Both the position numbers and the translations under genes were made by a program. Below, piece by piece: positions 57,999 through 64,000 of a DNA stretch of 64,000 bases. Under the pieces are notes generated by a model. That model ran no database searches, was not told where the DNA came from, and saw only the letters and a program-made list of their open reading frames with translations. The first letter of the stretch is position 1. Each line of letters starts with the position of its first letter. Source of the DNA: Uranotaenia lowii (lineage: Eukaryota > Arthropoda > Insecta > Diptera > Culicidae); NCBI RefSeq assembly GCF_029784155.1, contig NC_073693.1, positions 20,868,002 through 20,932,001 on the forward strand, written 5' to 3'.

Positions 57999-60900
57999 AT
58001 GCCGTCCAAGGAAGAAGAGCAGCGTATCAAAATTTTGCTCGCGCATCGCAAAAATCCGAGCTACTCGCACGCAAAACTGGCAAAATCGCTAAAAGTTGTC
58101 AAATCAACCGTTACAAATGTTATTAAAGTGTTTGGGGATCGTTTGTCGACAGCCAGGAAGTCTGGATCGGGGGGAAATCGAAAAACGGAAGCCGCTGAGA
58201 CGACAAAGAGAGTTGCCGGTAGTCTCAAGCGAAACTCTAACCTCTCTCTCCGAGATGCCGCAAATAAGCTGGGTGTATCGTCTACAACCGTGCATCGAGC
58301 CAAAAAACGACCCGGACTATCGACTTACAAAAAGGCAGTGACTCCAAATCGCGATGATAAACAAAATACGACGGCCAAAGCGCGATCCCGGAGGCTTTAT
58401 ACGACGATGCTGAAGAAGTTTGACTGCGTGGTAATGGATGACGAAAACTACGTCAAAGCCGACTACAAGCAGCTTCCGGGACAGGAGTTTTATACGAAGG
58501 GGATAGGTAGCAGATATTTTCAAGCACATGAAACTGTCAAAGTTCGCGAAGAAATATCTGGTTTGGCAAGCCATCTGTACCTGTGGCTTGGAAAGCAGCA
58601 TATTCATAGCTTCCGGAACTGTCAACCAAGAAATTTACGTGAAAGAGTGTTTGAATAAACGTCTGCTGCCTTTCCTGAAGGAACACGGTTGTTCCGTACT
58701 GTTTTGGCCGGATTTGGCATCTTGCCATTACGGTGAAAAGGCCATGGAGTGGTACGCCGCCAACAACGTGCAGGTGGTTCCCAAGGACAAGAACCCTCCC
58801 AACACGCCAAAGCTGCGCCCAATTGAGAAAAACTGGGCTATTGTCAAGCGGAACCTAAAGAAGGCCAAAAAAAACTGCTAAGGACGAGCAGCAGTTCAAG
58901 GCAAACTGGCTTTCTGCGGCGAAGAAGGTGGACAAGGTGGCTGTACAAAATCTGATGGCAGGGGTTAAGCGTAATGCCCGCCAAGGCCGTGCGAACGGGG
59001 GGGTTTTAGGGGTTTAACCCCCCCCCCCCCCCCCATGGAGATTTTTTCCAAGACAAATTTTCACCTCAGTAACGGAAACAATTTTTGATTTGAAAAGTTG
59101 TTTGAAAATAAGTGTTTACAAGCTATTCAGAAATTTGGCTCACCTCCGGCGGAATTTAGTCTTAAATTACTCTAGGCTTGAGACATTTCATTTTACGACA
59201 CTATGTGGCGTTGACGAATTGAAACTTATTTATAATTGTAAATTTTGATTTGACTCAAGTCAAGAGTCACTCAACCATTTGTATTGAAATTCTAAATTTG
59301 ACATACAAAAACTCTAACTCATCTTTAGTATGGGTTTTTATTAAGAAGTGCAACTCAACAAATTCAGAGTTTGAAACCAACCATTTTAACTTCAAAATTA
59401 ATTAATCGAATACTAATTTTATACATCAACAAGTCGGTAGCCATGTAACAGGCATTTCTTTCTCACGGTGGTCAACAGAATTAACAAAAAAAACTTAAAC
59501 TTATGTCCTCCTATTTATTACTGAAAAATTTAATTGAGAAAATTGTATATGTCATTTCAAATGTTACGCTGATATGAGATATTCTGTAAGAAGTAAGAAA
59601 TCAATTTAGTTTCAATTTGATTTTTTGTTTCTCGTTCTTTAAAATGCTCAACTTCACATTAAAAATTTTCTTGATAAATTACATAAGGCCGAAAAATTTT
59701 CATTCTTCCGACGTGCAATCAATTTAAAAGGCACTTGAACTAATTTGGGTATCCTGAATCTAAATATGCAATTTTTCTATCAGGTTTCGTTATTGAAATA
59801 ACTTATAAAATAGTTATTTAAGAAATTTCCACACTTTTTTGACAAGACTTTAAATCAAAAACATAACGTTTTAAAACAAAAGTTTTAAATCAGTTATCAA
59901 CTTTCCTCTATCGTTTCAAAAGAAGAATTGACATTTTTTACTTTACTTCATTCGACGACATCTATTTTTCATCTTTATATTTTATTTTATTTTCAAAAAA
60001 ATTAACCAATTTTTATAGAACTGTTTTTTTGTATTTCCTAATAAATTTAATTTTAAATTTGAATACATTATTTTTTAAAAAGTTTGTCTTTATTTTCAGT
60101 TCTCAATTTTTGTGTTTTGAAAACATAAGCCATTAAATCTAAATTTTTAATAAGAAAAAACATAGTTTCTAACTCGTGTTCTTTCCTGAACCCAATGCTT
60201 CAATTGAAAGTGACAAAATCTCAGCTTGTAATCATTTATTTATTTTTGTAAATTCTTTCATTTATTTTTGTAATATAAAACCATGTTTTTTAAATGATTA
60301 TGCTTTTTTAATAAATCTTTGAAAAGTTCGAAAAATGATTCGAAATAGCAACTTTAAACATAAGTTTGGATGCGCTATGCTAACTAAATTTATATTTGAA
60401 ATGTGCTTAAAATATTTACAACCGAACATGGAGTTCCTTATTTTTATTTTTTTTTCTTAAAGATCATTTACGAAATTATCAATTTTTCAACACATATTTT
60501 GTCAGTTTAATTGAACATGATTTATTAAGTTAATAATCAGAACTTCAAAAATGAACTTTTTTGGCCTGTTATTTTGATAACTGGAAGAATTTTATTTTAG
60601 GAAAAGGATTTATTTCTTACTTCGATCACTGGCACTCTTGGAATAATATTAAATACCTTCTATTTTATCAAATTTAATTCAATCATCAACTTTTGAATAA
60701 AGCCACATTTCAAGTTGTGATTAAATTTTTTTTTTCAAATTCAAAATACTATAGAGGAATTTTTCAAGCAACCCTTCAATTGAAAATTAAGAAAAGAAAT
60801 GTAAATATAGATGAATAATTAATGACAATCATTATTATTTTCCTAACAATTTTTAATCATGAATATTTTTTTAACTTATCTGAAGTTTTTTTTAAGAATT

Positions 60901-61300
60901 CTTTTTTTTTTTAATCTGTGTTTCGGTAATATAAATTTCAAATCTGAAAACTAGACTGTTGAAAATTTATTTTGAAGCAATTTTCTAGTTCAGAATGAAG
61001 AACATCATTTTGAAAAAAAATATCATTGATTTTTCGAAAAAAGCATTGATTTGAAACTTTCATTATGATTTGTTTTAAAAAATTTTGATTTAATTTATCA
61101 GTAAAATTTATTATTTTTTTAATTTGTGCGATATTTATTAGTAAAAAAACGGTATAAGAAATAAATTTTCTTATTTATTGTTTATTTTTGGTATTGCTAT
61201 TTTTTTTAGCTAAATTTGAATTTTGAAAACCTCCCCCATGGACGGGTCCTTCGCACGGGCCTGTGCCCGGCAATTCGGATTTGGAAAAGCGGAAGCCTAA
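57999..61300 (+). pseudogene. DD37E mariner transposase, nearly complete but broken
   Basis: It starts MPSKEEEQRIKILLAHRKNP, followed by paired-like helix-turn-helix DNA-binding regions (AKLAKSLKVVKSTVTNVIKV, SLRDAANKLGVSSTTVHRAK). Catalytic D1 is in CVVMDDENYVKADYKQLPG, D2 in LFWPDLASCHYGEKAM and E in TPKLRPIEKNWAIVK. Exactly 37 residues separate D2 and E, the DD37E signature. Damage: a frameshift near 58493-58510, an extra A in the run at 58868, and a 2.28-kb insertion after VKRNAR. The last residues QFGFGKAEA and the stop are found on the far side (61272-61300). This is the best preserved transposase in the window. Confidence 0.92.
58983..61263 (+). mobile_element. hAT-like non-autonomous element, 2.28 kb, full length
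   Basis: It begins AAGGCCGTGCGAACGGGG. Read inward from 61263, the other end is CAGGCCCGTGCGAAGGACC, so GGCCGTGCGAA-type inverted repeats are present. TGCCCGCC (58975-58982) and TGCCCGGC (61264-61271) form an 8-bp target duplication with one mismatch. The subterminal sequence has C-runs (C19 near 59019) and CATGGAGATTTTTTCC at the left, and CCCCCATGG at the right, so the inversion extends further inward. The interior is AT-rich with no open frame. Relatives are at 16684-17934 and 31645-32575. An 8-bp duplication suggests hAT-type mobilisation. Confidence 0.8.
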
Positions 61301-61429
61301 CTGAATATTTTTCCTGAATTTTATACCAATTAAACTTGAAAAAGAAATTTAATTTGATTTTTTAAATAAACGATTTCACCGATCAACACGCGTTTTCCCT
61401 TGACCAAATTTTGACCGTATCACCCTTTA

Positions 61430-63860
61430 CACGGAGGATAAAAAATTCTTAAAATTGGTTGAGGTTTTTTAAACAGGTTTTATAATCGTTGTGTAGATAC
61501 CCTGAAGATAGTTTTATAATTTTCTTGTCCAAATACGCTTCACAGCTACCAAGATTTTTGCAAATTTGTTATAAAACTTCTACATTTTGCTATAAAACCA
61601 TTATGGGTTTAAAATGTTGCTTGGGTAAGTTAATGTAAAAACGCCTTTTGAAATTGATTTAAGTGAAAAATAAAAAAAAATGAAAGTGAAAATTAAGGAA
61701 CAATGCATTATAGATCAAGTTGATTTGAAGATTATAAAAGCTCATTTTCCGATGCTCAAAAATTAAAATGTTTTCGTAACTTGAGAACTTTTTTTTTAAT
61801 ATTTCTTTTAAGATGATAAGGAGATTTCTGTTTTGCTGGAAAATTATTAATAAGGATCTACCAAACTGTTCATCGTGAATTGTTTTGAGGAAATACGTAT
61901 TTCATTAGAAAATAGGGATGCCCAGTTCGCCCCGGGTGCTCGTTATGCCCTTATCTTCCCTATGTATGGTGATGTTTTTGAACAAAAGTATTTGGGCATT
62001 TGTCAGTCGTGTTGAGTTGAATAGTACCGGTTTATAAAATCTTTATAAAGGCTTCAAAAAAAATTATGGTAGAGCCATTTGTTTGTTCTTAAAGTAAGCC
62101 AATTTATGAAACGATAGGAAGCGGCTGATCTGGTATGAACTTGAAAAAAATGTGAATCAAATAACATTATATTTTAGCCACAAAAAAAAAGTAAAAAGGT
62201 TTCAAAAGCTTGTATGCAATAAAATTGCATACTATGTAAATTGCACAAAAACAAAACTGATACAATTGAAGCAAGGATACTGAGTTAGTAAAGAAGACTG
62301 CTTAAGCATGTTGAATATTAAGATAAGAGCCCCCAAAAAATGGCAACCCTATCGGAAATGGCTGGTTCTACCAAGCCATGCTTAACTGTTGTTATGATCA
62401 GCAGCCAACAACTTGGTGGGCATGGAAGCTACAGCATCCAATGATGCTTTTTTTGCTTCTTCATTCACTGCAGTAGGACTAATTGACCAACACTTCTTCT
62501 CGGGTTTTTTTTATATCCAATGCATAGTTTACATTTTTATTGGGTGTGCATTACGTTCCGCTGCGTTACATCACCCCCAAACCGGAATTCTGTAGCATAC
62601 ATTTTAAAATGATGTTTAGCTGTTTAAACGTGGTTATGATTTGTTTCAGTGTGGTTACTGAAATCTTTGGAAATGTTGAGGAGTTTATCAAATTTGAGTT
62701 AAATTTTTTCATTCAAAACCTTCCGTCTAGAGTCGTACTGCGAGTTATTTTCAACAAATGTCAAGAATAAGGTACCAACTTCAAAAAAAAAACACACACA
62801 AACAAGGAAGAGAGTAGGTTTGCAGGCAGAGCTTGTAGACAATCTGCTGGATTATGATCTTTGATCGCTTGACCGGTTCGCACATTCATTGGCTTTTCTT
62901 CAATCCGTCTCTCGAATGTATGGAGCTACCCATTGGGCGTTTGTTCTGGTATGAAAACATGAGGCTGTGGGAACATTCGGCGGAACGATGACGACAATCA
63001 CAAGGCAACGGAATCAACTTACATGCAAACGAGTTTCTGGTGACATTTTAACGGGACGGAATAATTGTTCATCCGAGACTGGTCGATCGGATGTGTCCCC
63101 TTCCTTTCTAGACTTGAAGCCAGCAACCATTCTTCTTCACAAATTAGTTGCCTAGTTTTCGCTAAGTCACGAGCGACCGATAAGGCGCAATCACTTATGG
63201 AAGAGAAGCTGAAAACTTTAAACAGTAAGACGTTCAATGAACCTCTATTATATCGACGGTCAAAGTCGGAAGACACCAAGAAGCGATTTGATTAATGTCA
63301 ATAATTTAAAGCTTTCCCGGAATGGCGTCCGTCTCCCTTTCTTTCTTGAACCGCGAAGTGGCTTAGCCATCAAGCCATCAAGAGATCTCGGGAATAATCC
63401 CGGGGAATTCGCTTCTCGCGATTCAACGAGATAAAAAAAAACGCAAAGTTTACAATGTTCTTCAAAGATGCACCCAGTCCCAGCCAGTTCATCATGGCCA
63501 AGGCAAAGGCGCAAAAAAAAAGAACCCGGAGAAGAACGTTGTTGCAGGCAAATTCCAAACTGCCGCCCCATTTTGACCCCGCTCATCATGATCAAGAAGC
63601 GGACAAACTTGTTCTGGGGACTGTATTTATTTCAGAAAGAAGTAAGCATCAAATTTGAGTTGTTGATGGGTGGAATCTTATCATCTTTGAAGATGAGATG
63701 ACGAGTTCGATTCCTGTTGATTAAGCAAGCTTGCAGCTTCTTTGCAATTAAGAAAAATTTACCACAATCAATTAAATTCCATCAAGCATTCTAGTTTATG
63801 TTAAAGTTCTGCAGATTTAATAGTTGTCTTTTTTGTGTAAATTATGAATTAATTTGTTTT
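61430..63860. other. Unassigned; GC-richer block at 62800-63640
   Basis: 61430-62790 is AT-rich. GATGCCCAGTTCGCCCCGGG at 61918-61937 looks like a MITE end, but its partner was not found. 62800-63640 has normal complexity and several 60-110 codon frames on both strands without a recognisable domain or splice pattern. Confidence 0.25.
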
Positions 63861-64000
63861 TTTTTCATTGTTGTGTCAATTCTATGTAATTTTTTTTTTA
63901 ATTTTGGGTAAATTTCATGATATTTTTCTGTCATTTCTGTGCCATTTTTGTATGAGTTTTGTAACAATTTTATGACATTTTTGAGTCACTTTTGTGTCAT
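63860..64000 (-). repeat. Frayed edge of a further array, continuing past the window
   Basis: Words such as TCTGTCATTTCTGTGCC, TTTTGTAACAATTTTATGAC and TTGTGTCAT grow more regular toward the window end. They are the reverse complement of the ATGACACAAAA vocabulary at 53291-53775. The homogeneous core, if any, lies to the right of base 64000. Confidence 0.6.

Larger units (their letters stand above)
57848..61427 (+). mobile_element. Mariner-type element (DD37E), 1.3 kb, expanded by a nested element
   Basis: The left end AAGGGTTATACGGTCAAAAT (57848) and the right end, read inward from 61427, AAGGGTGATACGGTCAAAAT, are inverted repeats with one difference in the first 20 bases. The right flank is TA and the left is TG, a mutated TA. 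Subtracting the nested 58983-61263 element leaves about 1.29 kb, normal for the superfamily. The leader shares CCTGAACACCCCTCAT and the GTGTGTGTAGAATG region with the element at 39636. Confidence 0.9.

Noticed and set aside
63019..63701. Cluster of 62-111 codon frames on both strands as a gene
   Set aside because: Frames overlap on both strands in normal-complexity DNA, and none shows a family motif or a clear splice structure.

Overview
This looks like non-coding DNA from a eukaryote, very probably an insect and most likely a mosquito. It is AT-rich, has no complete host gene, and is packed with nested transposon remains. Three things point to mosquito: mariner-type transposases with a DD37E catalytic spacing (a group first described in mosquitoes), tRNA-derived SINEs, and culicine-looking LINE and Ty3/gypsy fragments. 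Species assignment is inference. The only good trace of a host gene is an exon at 6014-6533 that ends ATG-AG followed by a consensus splice donor. Much of the window is therefore probably a long intron. Weaker candidates for non-coding first exons end near 18990 and 23970.

Layout. A 9-bp tandem array (unit AAAAATTAC) fills 1-1365. From 1720 to 5830 lies a stack of nested DNA elements. Next come the exon, an unannotated intron, a repeat at 8935-9345, and a minisatellite of about 150-bp units at 9370-11160. The interval 11-23 kb holds tRNA-derived sequences, short terminal-inverted-repeat elements, and a LINE tail. A second 9-bp array (AAAATTGTC) is at 25328-25723. A mariner with perfect ends is at 26911-28616, followed by several MITEs and repeat fragments to about 33.2 kb. 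The stretch 33.2-39.5 kb is mostly unassigned. A degenerate Ty3/gypsy LTR retrotransposon spans about 39.5-46.7 kb; its 5' LTR is split by a mariner and its gag by a SINE. At 49.2-53.8 kb there is a very large 9-bp satellite whose two halves are in opposite orientation. From 55.4 to 61.4 kb lie a mariner fragment, a LINE fragment, and a second mariner whose transposase is split by a 2.28-kb hAT-like element. The last 150 bases look like the frayed edge of another array.

The most unusual theme is a set of short elements with GGTTGCC-type ends and 8-bp target duplications. Their interiors are degenerate repetitions of one short word, and the word differs between subfamilies (CTGTG, CCCGGA, CAGACTT, possibly GCAGGACAT). 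The second theme is the set of 9-bp satellites, which show visible growth and decay: homogeneous cores, frayed edges, a 135-bp (15-unit) internal duplication, and an inverted arrangement.

The long open reading frames in this window (up to 873 codons) are products of the 9-bp repeats and are not genes.
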